Assembly: GCF_001039275.2 (NCBI RefSeq)
Contig: NZ_CP030117.1
Location: 3,348,001 to 3,412,000 of the forward strand
Source of the DNA: Brevibacillus brevis
Lineage (GTDB): Bacteria > Bacillota > Bacilli > Brevibacillales > Brevibacillaceae
Reading direction: 5' to 3'
Length of the DNA: 64,000 bases
Below, piece after piece: positions 1-8,556 of this stretch (its first letter is position 1; every line of letters starts with the position of its first letter). A program made the translations under genes and the position numbers. The notes below the pieces were generated by a model. That model searched no databases, was not told the origin of the DNA, and saw only the letters and a program-made list of their open reading frames with translations.

Positions 1-233
1 GATGAAGCCGTATACAGGATGAAATTCTCCACCTTTTCTGCCTCGATCTGATACAACTTTTGCAGTTTCTCCAGATCCCTTTGTTTCATATCCTGAAAAC
101 TTACCGTTTGTTGAATTCTTTCTCCCACTTTTGCAGCCGAAAGTTCTTCGGAAGTTCCGCCTTCACTGGAGCATCCGGCCAACATTCCCATTCCGATAGC
201 AAACATAAGCAGCACTGACAAAAATCGCTTCAT
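1..233 (-). CDS. DUF4358-like lipoprotein, 3' part cut by window start
   Basis: The reading frame starts at the ATG at 233 and runs off the left edge, so only the first 77 codons are seen. It opens with a lipoprotein signal peptide (MKRFLSVLLMF then a lipobox ending LAGC, followed by SSEGG), which predicts a membrane-anchored extracellular protein. The next part is helical and charged. A GGAGTG ribosome site lies just upstream and the start is only a few bases past the DHHW gene stop, so it is the last visible gene of the MBOAT/DHHW operon. Small lipoproteins of the DUF4358 type are commonly found in this position; that name is an inference from context and the N-terminus only. Confidence 0.6.
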   Translation of the reverse strand, partial: MKRFLSVLLMFAIGMGMLAGCSSEGGTSEELSAAKVGERIQQTVSFQDMKQRDLEKLQKLYQIEAEKVENFILYTAS

Positions 234-238
234 TGCAT

Positions 239-1378
239 TCACTCCATGATGTTTAGAATAGAGGTGTCTTCAAAAAACGTTTTGACGTTGTAAAGGAATA
301 ACATCTCATGAAACTGCCGATCTTGTATGAGCTTTGTTACGGACCCCTCATAATATCGAAGGTCAACGACATCAATCTCTGCGAAGTGTTCGGCCAAAAA
401 GGGAATCAGGCTATTGGCGTACGAATCTTTCACGATCAGCAGCTTCTTCCCTTCCGAATGGTCGGTTGTGATTCGGACCCGTGCATGGTTGCCGTTCAGG
501 AATACTGCATACTTATCCTTTTTGTCCAAATTGTCCATCTGGTACATGGAATCTGCGGTACGACCTTCGTCCACATACTCCACCTTCTTTTTCCTTTCCT
601 CTTTCGGCAAATAAAGATCGATACGATCAGGCTGCAGATGACGGAAGCCGCTCTTCGAATAGAGCGATCCATAGAATGCATCCGTTACCTGCCGGATGTT
701 GAACGCTGCTTCGTCTTTTGGAACAATCCCCATCTGCTTGCACAACGCCCGGTAAGCATAATAAGCGCCTTTGCTCGTCCAATGATGATCCGTTTTATAA
801 AAAATGGCTTCTTCGCGTGCGGCATACAGCGCGGGATAGACATCAACGAAGCGAATATCAGGTTGCAGCAATTGCCGAACTCGATTGAGCGCAGCATACT
901 CGTCCCCCATTGGTGCGTAGGCGGGCAGTTTATCCCGAAGCAACGCGCCGGGGGTCGGCACCAGCATGATATACTTGCGAAGGTCAGGCGTTGTCTGGTG
1001 AATCGAATGGATGGCCTGAGCCCTGTCATTCACCTCGGTGTCCAGCGGCGATGAGAAATATTGAATCAGGTACCCATCCTTTCCCAGATAAACACCGTTG
1101 CTGTCCTTTTTGCCCATAACTCGATCCGCATCCGTTTTTAGCCCGATCCACACGTCCCGGAAAGCAAATTGATCGGTGATATAGGTCTCGTAATCAGAAG
1201 TGAACTTCCCCGCCAGCAGTGATCGCAGTGAAAAAGGCGGCCTCCTCTCGAGCACCCTGTTTTCTGATTCCGAGAATGCCTGATCAGGGGTCAGTATGTT
1301 CGAAACGGCCATCATGAGGATAAACAGCAAGAATAACAAGCCCGTCACGGCTCGCGTCCATTTGTCACATCTAGTCAA
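239..1378 (-). CDS. DHHW family protein (AlgX/AlgJ-like partner of an MBOAT O-acyltransferase)
   Basis: This is a 379-residue protein with one N-terminal membrane segment (about residues 10-28) and an extracytoplasmic domain. The signature YKTDHHWTSKGAYYAY near residue 195 is the DHHW motif of the SGNH-like AlgX/AlgJ superfamily. A second conserved block, LLIVKDSYANSLIPFL near residue 315, resembles the serine-bearing motif of AlgX-like acetyltransferases. These proteins work with MBOAT membrane acyltransferases to move acetyl groups onto exopolysaccharides or wall polymers. The gene follows the MBOAT gene by about 15 bases and precedes a lipoprotein gene, so the four genes look co-transcribed. 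The polymer substrate cannot be told from sequence. Confidence 0.85.
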   Translation of the reverse strand: MTRCDKWTRAVTGLLFLLFILMMAVSNILTPDQAFSESENRVLERRPPFSLRSLLAGKFTSDYETYITDQFAFRDVWIGLKTDADRVMGKKDSNGVYLGKDGYLIQYFSSPLDTEVNDRAQAIHSIHQTTPDLRKYIMLVPTPGALLRDKLPAYAPMGDEYAALNRVRQLLQPDIRFVDVYPALYAAREEAIFYKTDHHWTSKGAYYAYRALCKQMGIVPKDEAAFNIRQVTDAFYGSLYSKSGFRHLQPDRIDLYLPKEERKKKVEYVDEGRTADSMYQMDNLDKKDKYAVFLNGNHARVRITTDHSEGKKLLIVKDSYANSLIPFLAEHFAEIDVVDLRYYEGSVTKLIQDRQFHEMLFLYNVKTFFEDTSILNIME

Positions 1379-1393
1379 GACAGCTACCTCCCC

Positions 1394-2800
1394 TCAAAAC
1401 CGAAAATATAAGAATGGATTGTAATCCTCAAAGACCAAATAAGCTGACGACAAAACCAAGCTAATGATAGAAAATGCCAGAGCAGCTATCATTCCTACCG
1501 AATTCCATCGCGCTTTCATTTGCTCCAATACTTTCCCTGGCAGCGGTGTCGCGCACAAGGCCAACAGAACGAGCAATCCCCCATACGTCGTCAGGTCGTA
1601 GAGCGCCTGGCGATCAACCCATTCGTGCGCCCCGAAACCAAACATCGCACCGATGAACATCCACGCGGAAGGCAAATGTTCGAATTCAAAAAAGACCCAC
1701 CCGACAACGACAATCAGCAGCGTGTAGAGATGTCCTGCCCAGCTCGGCCAATGCTTCAGCCATTTCAGCAAAAACAGCTTCTCCAACACAACGAAACAGC
1801 CGAAATATAAGCCCCATACGATAAAGTTCCAGCTCGCCCCATGCCACAGACCGGTTAAGAACCATACGATCAAGAGGTTACGGAACTGCTTGCCCAAGCC
1901 CATTCGGTTACCGCCGAGCGGAATATAGACATACTCCCGAAACCAGGAACCGAGGGAAATATGCCATCTGCGCCAAAATTCCGTAACGCTTCGTGAAATA
2001 TACGGATACTTGAAGTTTTCTGGGAATTCGAAACCGAACATTTTTCCGAGTCCACGTGCCATATCCGAATACCCGCTGAAATCGAAATAGATTTGAAACG
2101 TAAACGCCAGGATGCCGAGCCATGCGGAAAGGACAGTCAAGTCCTCCATCGGCGTCGACTTCACGTTGGTCCATAGCAGTCCGATATTGTTGGCTAGTAG
2201 CACTTTTTTGGCCAATCCCCGAATGAACCATTCCGCTCCTTCCCCGAACCGCTCCAGCGTTACTTTACGAGAGACCAGTTGCTCCGCGATATCTCCATAT
2301 TTGACGATCGGACCTGCGACCAGTTGGGGGAACATCGTGACGTAAGTACCGAAAGCGACAATATTTCGTTGTGCCGGCACTTTTCCTAGGTATACATCCA
2401 CTACATAGGACATCGTTTGGAATGTATAAAAGGAAATACCGACGGGTAGTGGCAGATCAGCCACCTGTATATGCAGACCGAATAGATCATTTACATTCGA
2501 AACAACAAACCCGGCATATTTGAAGAAACCGAGAATCGCCAGACTGCCACAGATGGAACCGAACAACACTGCTCTGGCAATCGGCTTGCGGTGACTGTAC
2601 TTGTCGATCACGAGCCCGTTGATATAATCAAATACCGTTGTAAAAATCATGATGATGATATATACCGGTTCGCCCCATGCATAAAAGATGAGGCTCGCTG
2701 CGAACAGAACAGCATTTCTCAGCTTATTTGGCGACACATAATAAACGAGCAGTACGGCGGGCAAAAATTGAAACAGGAAAATCAGACTGCTGAATACCAA
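1394..2800 (-). CDS. MBOAT family O-acyltransferase (AlgI/DltB-like)
   Basis: The product is a 468-residue polytopic membrane protein starting MVFSSLIFLFQFLPAVLLVYY, typical of AlgI/PatA-type membrane-bound O-acyltransferases. Diagnostic features are YFDFSGYSDMARGLGKMFGF, the FWRRWHISLGSWFREYVYIPLGG block and the catalytic-type histidine in LTGLWHGASWNF. Length matches the family. It probably moves acetyl groups across the membrane and hands them to the DHHW and SGNH partners encoded next to it. It lies between the SGNH lipoprotein gene and the DHHW gene on the same strand with short gaps, as in known exopolysaccharide O-acetylation cassettes. The glycan acceptor is unknown because no glycosyltransferase or polymerase gene is in the window. 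Confidence 0.92.
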   Translation of the reverse strand: MVFSSLIFLFQFLPAVLLVYYVSPNKLRNAVLFAASLIFYAWGEPVYIIIMIFTTVFDYINGLVIDKYSHRKPIARAVLFGSICGSLAILGFFKYAGFVVSNVNDLFGLHIQVADLPLPVGISFYTFQTMSYVVDVYLGKVPAQRNIVAFGTYVTMFPQLVAGPIVKYGDIAEQLVSRKVTLERFGEGAEWFIRGLAKKVLLANNIGLLWTNVKSTPMEDLTVLSAWLGILAFTFQIYFDFSGYSDMARGLGKMFGFEFPENFKYPYISRSVTEFWRRWHISLGSWFREYVYIPLGGNRMGLGKQFRNLLIVWFLTGLWHGASWNFIVWGLYFGCFVVLEKLFLLKWLKHWPSWAGHLYTLLIVVVGWVFFEFEHLPSAWMFIGAMFGFGAHEWVDRQALYDLTTYGGLLVLLALCATPLPGKVLEQMKARWNSVGMIAALAFSIISLVLSSAYLVFEDYNPFLYFRF

Positions 2801-2821
2801 CGTTCGTTTCCTCCCGCGGCG

Positions 2822-3508
2822 TTATTTTGCGCTCTTCTTGCGATCCAGCTCATCTTTTACGTAATCGAGCAGAATCGGATAAAACTTGGCTTGGAAATGA
2901 ATGCCGTCCGCATCGTACATTTCAGGATGATTGGCCACAATTGACGACACATCGATGTATCCGACTTGTACCTTACTTGCCAGCTCCTTCAGTCCCTTAT
3001 TGTAGTCGCCGATATTTTGATAGCGGGGCTCCGCTTTTTCTGCCTCTGCCGTAACCGGGGTAACGGATAATATCGTGATCGACGCCTCTGGAAGCCTTTC
3101 TTTGATGCGATCGATCAATTGGGTGTAATGTGATAACGAATATTCCTTGGGATGGTCGGTCGGCCATAAAATATCGTCGGAACCCAACTGGATAAAAATA
3201 TGCTCGGGTTTTCGCTTGACTAATTCGTCCACATCTTCCAGTGCGAATTCAGCCGTTTTCCCTGCACCTGCGAGCACGCTCTCCTCTTTCAGCACATCAT
3301 GGTAAGACAATCCCTCCGTAATCGAATCTCCGAGAAAAACGCTTGTTTGATACTGTGATGCATATGAGGTTTGCTCCGGATTGGAGATCTCCCCGGCTTG
3401 CCTGGTAATCTCGGAAGCGGGTGGTTGTCCATTGGTGCCGCATGCCGCAACGGATAAGGCGACCATTGCGAACAGTGTAATACTCATCATTTTCCTTTGC
3501 ACGTTCAT
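2822..3508 (-). CDS. SGNH/GDSL hydrolase lipoprotein
   Basis: Starting at MNVQRKMM (ribosome site GAAAGGGGAAAG just upstream) gives a 228-residue protein; a longer frame to 3550 lacks a ribosome site. The signal peptide ends in a lipobox (VAAC, then GTNGQPP), so it is probably membrane anchored outside the cell. SGNH motifs are visible: block I VFLGDSITEG with the nucleophile Ser, block III QLGSDDIL with an Asp where Asn is usual in GxND, and block V DGIHF with Asp and His. It is the first gene of the MBOAT/DHHW operon and could act as an O-acetylesterase or O-acetyltransferase on the same polymer. Confidence 0.85.
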   Translation of the reverse strand: MNVQRKMMSITLFAMVALSVAACGTNGQPPASEITRQAGEISNPEQTSYASQYQTSVFLGDSITEGLSYHDVLKEESVLAGAGKTAEFALEDVDELVKRKPEHIFIQLGSDDILWPTDHPKEYSLSHYTQLIDRIKERLPEASITILSVTPVTAEAEKAEPRYQNIGDYNKGLKELASKVQVGYIDVSSIVANHPEMYDADGIHFQAKFYPILLDYVKDELDRKKSAK

Positions 3509-3596
3509 CTTTCCCCTTTCTTCTTGGACAAGGTAAAGAGTAATCGTCAAAGATCAAGATCAGATGCAGATCGTGTGCAGATTGGATAGAAATGCA

Positions 3597-3630
3597 ATAA
3601 AAAAAGTGCAGAACCGAGGTTCTACACTTT
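3597..3630 (-). terminator. Rho-independent terminator of the RR/HK operon
   Basis: On the minus strand the stem AAAGTGTAGAACC pairs with GGTTCTGCACTTT across a two-base loop and runs into a T tract. The left arm overlaps the stop codon of the histidine kinase gene. The intergenic space to the downstream SGNH operon is short, so this hairpin insulates the two units. Confidence 0.75.
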
Positions 3631-5442
3631 CTTTTTCTTCAATTCAAAATAGAACAAGACGCCTTCGTCCGTATTCATTGCCCCATAAAACGTTCCATGC
3701 AGTTCTAGAATCTGCTTGGAGATTGCCAGGCCCAATCCGGTTCCTCCGGTCGAACGGTTGCGGGAATGCTCGCCGCGGTAGAAACGATCCCATATCTTCT
3801 CCAACTGCTCGGCCGGAATATGGACGCCTTTGTTTTCGATGCAAATCTTGACGGTATCCCCTTCTTCAATCGTCGAGATGACAATATCCTCGTGGTCAGG
3901 CGTATACCGTATGGCATTTGTCAGGAAATTCACGATCACCTGCTCGATTCGATGCTGATTGGCGATGACCTCGACTGGGGCTAAACAGTGGTGCAACTGC
4001 AACTGCTTGCTGGCAATGTCAGGTGCCAACTTTACGCAGATTTGCTCCAGTAGCACATCAATCCGGAACGAATCCATCTGCATTCTATACGTACCAGATT
4101 CATATTTTGCCAATTCCAGCATATCCGCAACCAGCAGGTTCATCTTCTTCACTTCATCTTCCATCGCAGCAAAATAGTAGTCTCGCTTCGGGCTGTCCGC
4201 CTTATCCTTCAAAATGTATAGGCAGCTTTCCATGATGCTGAGCGGAGTTTTCAGCTCATGGGACACGCCAGCAATAAATTCCTTGCGCGTTTGCTCTAGT
4301 CGCTTTTCTTTCTCAATATCCTGCTCCAGACGGACAATATGGGCATGCAGCATATCCGAAAGCCGATTAATATTCCGTGACAGGCTGCCGATCTCATCCT
4401 CTGTCTTGATCGGAATTTTTTCAGAGAAGTCCAGCTTGGCCATTTTTTGCGTCATGTCGTCCATGCGGAGCAAAGGAGCTGCTATTCTACGGGAGTAATA
4501 GAAGGAGGCGAGCAGAACGAGCAGCAAGGTACCCGCAATGATGTAGCCATAATAACTTCGCATAACCCCCGTTGCTTCGTTTACGGGCTGTAGCGATGTC
4601 ATGGCGAACAGATAGACGGGATTCCCTGTTTGATCGGTCACGCGCTCTACGAATATTTTGTATTCCATATCGTTCACTTTGTATTCCGTTATGGTGCTTG
4701 TTTGCACCACTTCATCTCCATATAGAAGATCCGCTTGAAAAGCTTTCACTCGTTCAAGAAATAACCGGTTCGTATAGCGGGATACATCCGCGCCTTGCGG
4801 TGTCTGGACCTGTGTGATGGTTCCGCGCACCAAAACGCTGGGATAACGCTCATGGTATTCGGTGGGATTCTTGAATCGCGGGACGACCTCATACTCTTTT
4901 TTGACGAGTTGCTGATTCTCTAGTTGATCTTCCTCTCTGAGATTGGAGACACTCCTCCCGATCCGTTGCGGATAAAATTGATTATCGATCATGATCCCTT
5001 CCATGGCAATCTGTTTCCCCACTTTCACAAAGGTATCCAAGAAGGGGGTATCGGTGCTTACATCCTCCACATCCATGACCGTGTACAATGGAACGACAAT
5101 TGACTTGCCAGAAAGAGCTGTGTTTTCGTCTGAGTTATCCAGACGGACCTCCATCTGGAAATCGTCCGTGTATTTCAGATGGCCTCTTTCATCCAATCGA
5201 GCAAACCAGGCACTCGTCTTTTGATAAAACTCCTGTTCCTTCCTGACTTCATCCTGGGAAGCCCCGGCATGAATCAACTCGTTTTGCCGATAGAATTGAA
5301 GGGCTTCCTTCACCTTCTCTACCTTTTGATGCACATAAAACTGCTCGAAAAATACGGTTTGTCCGATAAAAATGCTCCCGATCACAAACAGGCATAAACT
5401 CGTCGTGAGCAGAAACAGCTTGCGTACAATGCTTTTTCTCAT
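3622..5442 (-). CDS. Membrane sensor histidine kinase
   Basis: A 606-residue kinase with an N-terminal membrane segment (residues 8-30), a large extracytoplasmic sensor region of about 265 residues, a second membrane segment near residues 297-318, a HAMP linker, the H-box VSHELKTPLS near residue 395, an N-box with NFLTNAIRYTPD and G-boxes ending GGTGLGLAISKQ. It autophosphorylates and passes phosphate to the OmpR-type regulator whose gene overlaps its start by four bases (ATGA). The sensor domain is not one recognised on sight, so the signal is unknown. Context next to a surface-polymer acetylation operon hints at an envelope role, but that is only proximity. Confidence 0.92.
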   Translation of the reverse strand: MRKSIVRKLFLLTTSLCLFVIGSIFIGQTVFFEQFYVHQKVEKVKEALQFYRQNELIHAGASQDEVRKEQEFYQKTSAWFARLDERGHLKYTDDFQMEVRLDNSDENTALSGKSIVVPLYTVMDVEDVSTDTPFLDTFVKVGKQIAMEGIMIDNQFYPQRIGRSVSNLREEDQLENQQLVKKEYEVVPRFKNPTEYHERYPSVLVRGTITQVQTPQGADVSRYTNRLFLERVKAFQADLLYGDEVVQTSTITEYKVNDMEYKIFVERVTDQTGNPVYLFAMTSLQPVNEATGVMRSYYGYIIAGTLLLVLLASFYYSRRIAAPLLRMDDMTQKMAKLDFSEKIPIKTEDEIGSLSRNINRLSDMLHAHIVRLEQDIEKEKRLEQTRKEFIAGVSHELKTPLSIMESCLYILKDKADSPKRDYYFAAMEDEVKKMNLLVADMLELAKYESGTYRMQMDSFRIDVLLEQICVKLAPDIASKQLQLHHCLAPVEVIANQHRIEQVIVNFLTNAIRYTPDHEDIVISTIEEGDTVKICIENKGVHIPAEQLEKIWDRFYRGEHSRNRSTGGTGLGLAISKQILELHGTFYGAMNTDEGVLFYFELKKKKV

Positions 5443-6113
5443 GGCCGGTCCTCGAATTTATAACCGGAACGAACAACAGTGACGACATGCTTCGCATACT
5501 CTCCCAGCTTGGAACGCAAATTGCGAATATGGCTGCTGAGCGTACGATCCTCGCCGTCAAAGTCGTAACCCCAGATTTTTGTAATGAGCTGTTCTCTGGT
5601 GAGGATGATGCCTTTGTTTTTCATCAAGTAGGCCAAAATTTCGAATTCCGTGTGCGTCAAGCTATAGTTTTTTCCCTCAATCGAAACGGTTCGGGACGGC
5701 AGGTGAATCGTGATCCCGCCGCCAGACAACATATCCGCGGGTTCGTGCATTTGCCGATTTTCCAGCAAGCGTTTGGAGCGTGCCAGCAGGATGGGAGGAC
5801 TGCACGGTTTCACTACATAATCGTCCGCCCCGAGCTCGAACCCAAGCAACGTATCATCCTCATCCGAACGAGCTGTTAACATCAGAATCGGGACGTTGGA
5901 AACTTTGCGAATACGTCTGCATACTGACCACCCGTCCAATTCCGGCAGCATAACGTCCAGAATGATCAAATGCACTTCATGCTCCTGAAATAACGTCAGC
6001 GCCTGAGTTCCGTCCCCCGCTTCCAGTACTTCGTATCCTTCGTCCATCAAGTATTCTTTCATAATCTCTCGCAAAACCTGCTGGTCTTCCACAATCAGTA
6101 TCGTTTTCGTCAT
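5439..6113 (-). CDS. OmpR/PhoB-family response regulator
   Basis: This 224-residue protein has an N-terminal receiver domain (acidic pair in VEDQQVL, phospho-acceptor Asp in LIILDVMLPELDG near residue 53, conserved Lys in DDYVVKPCSP) and a C-terminal winged helix (LTHTEFEILAYLMKN, then ITKIWGYDFDGEDRTLSSHIRNLR). It binds DNA as a phosphorylated dimer. The gene overlaps the kinase gene by ATGA, showing translational coupling. The target genes are not shown by the sequence; the adjacent acetylation operon is one candidate. Confidence 0.94.
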   Translation of the reverse strand: MTKTILIVEDQQVLREIMKEYLMDEGYEVLEAGDGTQALTLFQEHEVHLIILDVMLPELDGWSVCRRIRKVSNVPILMLTARSDEDDTLLGFELGADDYVVKPCSPPILLARSKRLLENRQMHEPADMLSGGGITIHLPSRTVSIEGKNYSLTHTEFEILAYLMKNKGIILTREQLITKIWGYDFDGEDRTLSSHIRNLRSKLGEYAKHVVTVVRSGYKFEDRP

Positions 6114-6273
6114 GCTAATGACCTCTCGTCCTCTATCTCTCTGAAGATATTTTTTAGAATGTTATCATGACTTTGGAGTCGTCACAATATGGCAGGTCGT
6201 AGAGGACCCCATTTTCTAATCAGGCAAGTTTCCAGACCGTGCGAGCTATCGCCCATGCCGGACGCACAACAAA

Positions 6274-6305
6274 AGCCAAATCTTGTCATCTAGCAAGATT
6301 TGGCT
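6274..6305 (-). terminator. Terminator after the small membrane protein gene
   Basis: A perfect 12-bp inverted repeat AGCCAAATCTTG / CAAGATTTGGCT with an 8-base loop. On the minus strand it is followed by TTTGTTGTG and on the plus strand by CGTTTTTAC, so it could work in either direction. It closes the three-gene unit above 6.3 kb and lies upstream of the response regulator promoter region. Confidence 0.75.
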
Positions 6306-6322
6306 CGTTTTTACTATCCATC

Positions 6323-6547
6323 TTATTTTTCAATTTTGTAATAGCGATCCCCGGTCTTCGGATTGAAGTATACACGACGCTTTTCCTGAGTTACCGGGTC
6401 GATCATCACTTCATTCGTCGACACAAATCCGGGCGGAACGATTTCTCCGTGGTCTGCGTGCAGTCGCTTGTCCTTGATTTTGGAAATGATTAGCAAAGTG
6501 ATGAAAAGTAAGATCTGAAACACAATGTAATAAAGGACATAAATCAT
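6323..6547 (-). CDS. Small single-pass membrane protein of unknown function
   Basis: A 74-residue protein with one N-terminal hydrophobic segment (VLYYIVFQILLFITLLII) and a basic cytoplasmic tail ending TGDRYYKIEK. The stretch PVTQEKRRVYFNPKTGDRYY could be a small beta hairpin. The start is three bases after the stop of the YbjQ-like gene, with AAGGTG as ribosome site, so the two are translationally linked. I do not recognise the family. Confidence 0.7.
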   Translation of the reverse strand: MIYVLYYIVFQILLFITLLIISKIKDKRLHADHGEIVPPGFVSTNEVMIDPVTQEKRRVYFNPKTGDRYYKIEK

Positions 6548-6550
6548 TCA

Positions 6551-6868
6551 TTACACCTTTTCAACGACAACTGCTGTACCGTATGCGACAACTTCCCCCA
6601 TATTTCCCATATTTCCAGAGTCGTAACGACACATTACTACAGCGTTAGCTCCCATGGCAGTTGCGTTTTTAATCATGCGGTCAAGCGCCTGTTTGCGCGC
6701 GTCCTCCAAGAGCACCGTGTATTCCTTGATTTCTCCGCCAACTACTGAACGAAGACCTGCCATGATGTCTCCCCCAATTCCGCGTGCTCGAACGATCAAG
6801 CCGAAAGTCGTTCCTTTTACTTCAACGACACGATATCCTGGAATGTTTTCTGTTGTTACGACGATCAT
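6551..6868 (-). CDS. YbjQ/UPF0145 family protein
   Basis: A 105-residue protein with the family hallmarks: an early TTENIPGYRVVEVKG, glycine-rich VRARGIGGDIMAGLRSVVGGE, EARKQALDRM-type helix and a final GANAVVMCRYDSG followed by YGTAVVVEKV. Members form pentameric beta rings; they are annotated as putative heavy-metal-binding proteins but the function is not settled. It is co-transcribed with the CPBP protease upstream and the small membrane protein downstream. Confidence 0.88.
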   Translation of the reverse strand: MIVVTTENIPGYRVVEVKGTTFGLIVRARGIGGDIMAGLRSVVGGEIKEYTVLLEDARKQALDRMIKNATAMGANAVVMCRYDSGNMGNMGEVVAYGTAVVVEKV

Positions 6869-6877
6869 TTGCTTCTC

Positions 6878-7639
6878 CTACTTTCTGCTTTTATTTTTGA
6901 AGATCACATGTAGCACGATGTCAGCGCTAAAATGACTAATAATCGCAGCTTCCAAACCATATCGCCAATATAGGAAGCCAAACAAGATGCCCAAGATACC
7001 GTTTAGCAACAACGTCCATACAGTGACCACGTTGCCTTTTCCGTACGTCATGTAATTGGTTGGGAGATGGGATGCAGCGAAAACAATAGCAGCGATACAG
7101 ATACCCAGCCAATAGGAAATTCCCATCCATCCAATCTTCTGTGCCAAAAATACGACAACAGTCATAACCCCTAGACGCATGAGTACTTCTTCGCAAACTC
7201 CTCCGTAAAAAGACGAGAGAAAGCCGAAAAATCGTGATGAAATCGGTTCTTTACCCATTATGGTGGTCATGTGTTGTTGAAAGAAAGAACGATCCACCCA
7301 TTTTACCAAGAGGCCTACGGCGATACCTGAACCAATAGAAACCGCCCAGAACGACCTGATGGAAAACGGCAGCCCTGCTCCGGACACCCAGTGATCGAGA
7401 ATCCAGAGTCGAAGACCAGTAGAAGGCATGAGCCATAAGCCTATAGCAATCGCCACAGTCAGAAATACACAACTCTGAATGATCATAATCGCAACCATGA
7501 CGGAAATAGGCGGGACTTTTTTATTAGGGTAGATGGCGGCTTGTAACTGTACATGTTGGCGAATCATGTTGGATTGAATAGGTATAGTGCATAAAGCGCA
7601 GAGTACACTAACCAACCAGATCAGCCAAAAATGTTCCAT
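6878..7639 (-). CDS. CPBP family intramembrane glutamic metalloprotease
   Basis: This 253-residue membrane protein has six to eight hydrophobic segments and the three CPBP/Abi motifs: EEVLMRLG (EExxxR) near residue 145, FAASHLP with His near residue 190, and ISHFSAD with His near residue 235. These supply the catalytic Glu and metal ligands. The family includes Rce1-like proteases and bacteriocin self-immunity proteins. A good AGAGGAGG ribosome site precedes the start. Its place beside an SdpR-like repressor and a broken membrane protein gene would fit an immunity-type locus, but a housekeeping role is equally possible. Confidence 0.88.
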   Translation of the reverse strand: MEHFWLIWLVSVLCALCTIPIQSNMIRQHVQLQAAIYPNKKVPPISVMVAIMIIQSCVFLTVAIAIGLWLMPSTGLRLWILDHWVSGAGLPFSIRSFWAVSIGSGIAVGLLVKWVDRSFFQQHMTTIMGKEPISSRFFGFLSSFYGGVCEEVLMRLGVMTVVVFLAQKIGWMGISYWLGICIAAIVFAASHLPTNYMTYGKGNVVTVWTLLLNGILGILFGFLYWRYGLEAAIISHFSADIVLHVIFKNKSRK

Positions 7640-7688
7640 TTCTACGCCTCCTCTTTAGATTTCTGATCGTTCAAAAAAGTACCAGCCC

Positions 7689-7945
7689 TTAAAGAAAACA
7701 CGATGTTGAGTGTAAAGGCCCTGCGAGGCCCGGTAAACCTGTGATGAATGCTTGCGACAGAGTTGCGTTTTCTTGAATCAACATCACCGCATTTGACAAA
7801 CCACCTGGAGATACCATATCCAAAAATTTTCCGAGAAATTGTGGAATCGTGAAGATCACGATATTGAATACCAGCGAGGCTCCACCGGCAATGTGCCGAG
7901 AGAGCTAAATTTGCTAATCGCCGTTGCGAGTACTTACCTCACTTT
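7689..7945 (-). pseudogene. Remnant of a membrane-protein gene downstream of the SdpR-like repressor
   Basis: The stretch has no intact gene but reads as decayed coding sequence. One frame gives HIAGGASLVFNIVIFT followed by IPQFLGKFLDMVSPGG and further sensible residues to a stop at 7689. The segment before it continues in a different frame (VLATAISKFSS), separated by a frameshift and an in-frame TAG. SdpR-type repressors are normally followed by a membrane partner such as SdpI, so this may be what is left of that partner; the identity is not certain. Confidence 0.4.
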
Positions 7946-8203
7946 CTAATGGAATTGGAGAACCCATTTTAATAAGTCTTGAAAAACGGTCGTATTAAGT
8001 GAGTAGTAGATGTTTTGCCCTTTTCGTTCGTCGTAAACCATTTGTGCCTGTTTCAACAAACTGAGGTGATGGGAGATGCTGGGCTTTGTCATTTGAAAAT
8101 GGTCGGCTATTTCTCCAGCCGTCATATCTTTCTCCCTCAACAGCTCAAGAATCTTTCTTCTGGTGGGATCAGAGAGTGCCTTAAATGCGTAATTTATTGA
8201 CAT
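7946..8203 (-). CDS. ArsR/SdpR-family autorepressor
   Basis: An 85-residue winged-helix repressor starting MSINYAFKALSDPTRRKILELLREKDMTAGEIADHF, with the recognition helix in MTKPSISHHLSLLKQAQMVYDERKGQ. This pattern is characteristic of the SdpR branch of ArsR proteins, which repress their own gene and that of a membrane immunity/sensor protein. No metal-binding cysteines are present. An inverted repeat 31-56 bases upstream is a ready candidate operator. The downstream partner gene is decayed here, so the repressor may be an orphan. Confidence 0.88.
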   Translation of the reverse strand: MSINYAFKALSDPTRRKILELLREKDMTAGEIADHFQMTKPSISHHLSLLKQAQMVYDERKGQNIYYSLNTTVFQDLLKWVLQFH

Positions 8204-8233
8204 AATCAATCGATCCTACTTTCATTCAGCACT

Positions 8234-8259
8234 TTTAGATATTTAGGAATTTATCTAAA
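8234..8259 (-). promoter_or_regulatory. Candidate operator of the SdpR-like repressor
   Basis: A perfect 8-bp inverted repeat, TTTAGATA and TATCTAAA, with a 10-base spacer lies upstream of the repressor start at 8203. Its symmetry and position fit an ArsR-type autorepression site. This is inferred from position and symmetry only. Confidence 0.55.
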
Positions 8260-8556
8260 TCTTAGGTTGAGAAATACCTTGTGCCAGGCTCGTAAGACAC
8301 CACTGGATCGTCCATCTATATATTGATTCTACCATAAATGAAAAATTCCTCCAATAATTTACACAAAGAACGTAATTCGTCAATGAAATCGAACATATGC
8401 AGCCGTCGCCTATTCTAAATGACTTGATTTGGGCTGAATATTTGCTTACAGGTACTTTCCGAAGTATGTATAATGTCGAGTGACATAAATATTTTCTTAC
8501 AACGCGCAGTCAGTATCCTTGTTTGTATCACTCGACACATGAGCACAACTTATCAA
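8260..8556. other. Intergenic stretch with a possible orphan promoter and inverted repeat
   Basis: No coding frame is supported. On the plus strand TTACAG and TATAAT (8446-8451 and 8469-8474) are spaced by 17 bases, and just after them TGTCGAGTGA (8474-8483) is repeated inverted as TCACTCGACA (8528-8537). This would read toward the end of the next minus-strand gene. It could be a small RNA start or a weak terminator-like structure. Confidence 0.25.

Noticed and set aside
308-1054. Plus-strand open frame of 248 codons
   Set aside because: Antisense to the DHHW gene, whose motifs and operon context are clear.
6239-6493. Plus-strand open frame of 84 codons over the terminator and small membrane protein gene
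   Set aside because: It crosses a perfect terminator hairpin and is antisense to a better supported gene.
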